A stretch of DNA of 64,000 nucleotides. Source: Aphanomyces cochlioides (taxonomy: Eukaryota; Oomycota; Saprolegniomycetes; Saprolegniales; Verrucalvaceae). Below are positions 62,800 to 64,000 of this stretch, one piece after another. The stretch covers positions 1,178,001 through 1,242,000 of the forward strand of contig JAHQRK010000005.1 of assembly GCA_019828595.1 (NCBI GenBank). The letters run 5' to 3'. The notes beneath the pieces were generated by a model, which searched no databases, was not told where the DNA came from, and was given only the letters and a program-made list of their open reading frames with translations. The translations under genes were made by a program, and so were the position numbers. Within the stretch, counting starts at the first letter, position 1; the number at the start of each line of letters is the position of its first letter.

Positions 62800-63746
62800 A
62801 ATTATTACTATTCGATCGGGAATTTGTGATTGATCCGACTTCGACAGCGGTCAGCTTACGATCAAGAGGTCGTCGAGCGGCGAGACAGCGCGTGCCTTGG
62901 CCATGCAACAGTTTGTGGTTGTGCCCAGGACTCAATCAGCTGAGCTCCACATCGGAATTACTCTAACTTTCGCACACAAGTCGACGCACCTGGATGGAGG
63001 CACGAACTCAATGCTGAGCATGACAAAGGCGACATGACAGCCTCCTGGATGAAGCGTGTAGTGTCGACTCGTTCGATTCGAGCATGGTGAATCGCTCGAC
63101 GGCACGCTACGGTCTCCTGTTAGCTGTGGTGATCACTCTGAAATTTGTCCCCCCACACCTCTGATGGAATCAGGTCAACTTTAAACTGTTCCATCATGGG
63201 TTGCTACTCTGCAGCTGGATGGATATGTTCAAGCTCAACGATAGTCCACGTATGCGCACGCAACACTTGAACAATTGAGCTCCCCATCGGAATAAACCGA
63301 CATCAGCTTGATGGAACCACGAAAGGAACACTCGAAGTAGTCATTTGCATTGCTCATGACAGCGTCGTTATGCTCAAATAGATGAGTTTCAACCTGGCAC
63401 TCTCATGTCGGAGCTTTGATTCGTTTTGTTGGTCAAACCGAGCGCAAAGTTGGAGGTGCAAATTTTGCACTTAGTCAATATCATGGGCTCAGAAGGACCT
63501 AGAACTGCCGACTATAATCGTGGGAGCGTCCACTTCGCATGATTGCAACACGGACGGCGACGTGGGCTTGGAAAAAAGCAACATCTAGACTGGTGACTAT
63601 GACGGGGAATGTCGAGGGCGAATGCCCTTTCCACCGTGACGATTTCAAACTTTTAGGCAAAGGGCGACGACTTTATTCGATTGTATTGAAAACAGAGAGG
63701 GGTGAGCTATTCTTGCTAGTGTCTCCGTAGAGAGAGAGAGTAAGGC
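62800..63746. other. Degenerate stretch between P450 remnants
   Basis: No reading frame of substance. Short blocks recur (TTGAGCTCCCCATCGGAATA at 63279 resembles TGAGCTCCACATCGGAATTA at 62941), consistent with decayed duplications of a P450 locus. Confidence 0.35.
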
Positions 63747-64000
63747 TTAAGCTACCGTTTGAATCGTCATGATCAATCTCGCGGGCTTTGTCGAGACGCC
63801 ATCATGTCGAGGATGTACATTGGCTTTGTCGGTCAAACGGAACGAAAAGTGGGGCAACAAGTTGGCAACCAAGACTTGAAGCTCTGCCGTCGCGAAGCGC
63901 ATGCCAATGCAGTTCTTGGACCCGGTGCTAAATGGCATGTAGGCGAACGTATTGCCTTGGCCATGGCGCAATGCCTTGTCGGCTTCGTATGGCGCCGTGC
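63747..64000 (-). CDS. Cytochrome P450, C-terminal exon; runs off the right edge
   Basis: The last 83 residues of a P450. They contain the heme-binding loop FAYMPFSTGSKNCIGMRFAT (F-x-x-G-x-x-x-C-x-G with the Cys thiolate ligand), the following helix AELQVLVANLLPHFSFRLTD and the end KANVHPRHDGVSTKPARLIM, stop at 63747. A-P-Y-E-A-D-K precedes it, matching the usual spacing before the loop. A heme-thiolate monooxygenase, ER-anchored by family rule. Whether the rest is intact lies outside the window; this exon itself is open and undamaged, unlike the other copies nearby. Confidence 0.85.
   Translation of the reverse strand, partial: TAPYEADKALRHGQGNTFAYMPFSTGSKNCIGMRFATAELQVLVANLLPHFSFRLTDKANVHPRHDGVSTKPARLIMTIQTVA

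Overview
The window looks like a gene-dense nuclear segment of a stramenopile, most likely an oomycete of the Saprolegniales type; this is inference. Supporting it are very short introns (about 55 reconstructed, nearly all 35-59 nt with GT...AG and often a CTAAC-like branch site), tight convergent and divergent gene pairs, and expanded families of HGG zinc-cluster proteins, UPF0126-type membrane proteins, TPR proteins with a SHAW-type N-terminal domain, and P450s. I found no tRNA, rRNA or CRISPR. Spliced models below were built by hand from reading frames, GT/AG sites and conserved protein families.

Region by region. 0-0.8 kb: two minus-strand unknown genes, the first cut by the window edge. 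2.6-9.6 kb: five Cys/His-rich HGG-repeat proteins (often labelled WRKY19-like in oomycetes) in mixed orientation; one is frameshifted, two have lost their ancestral stop codon, and three share an upstream CCAAT module. 9.9-20.9 kb: housekeeping genes: thioredoxin, ARPC4, a cytochrome b5 protein with a CaaX end, an FHA protein, a mitochondrial RsfS/Iojap protein carrying an AP2-like domain, a ten-exon ABHD4/5-like hydrolase and guanylate kinase. 21.55-23.35 kb: a decayed IS1016/Merlin-like DNA transposon.

23.9-35.3 kb: a UPF0126 membrane protein, then four paralogues of a multi-pass membrane protein with LRR-like and Lin12/Notch (LNR) ectodomain; only the first is intact, and an SLC25A32-like mitochondrial carrier lies between the pairs. 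35.4-54.3 kb: conserved genes (NIP7, RPS16, a coiled-coil protein, a second UPF0126 protein, DENR, EMC7, a HAS1/DDX18 helicase, a Tctex-type dynein light chain, UNC45, a SHAW-domain TPR protein, a CDC20-like WD40 protein). Several of these starts share a TATCCGGATA-like motif.

54.4-64 kb: a 312-bp MITE with TAA target duplication, three four-pass membrane proteins (one MARVEL-like), a truncated P450, a foldback element with an 8-bp target duplication that itself contains a nested TA-flanked element, and a run of P450 fragments ending in a P450 3-prime end that runs off the window.
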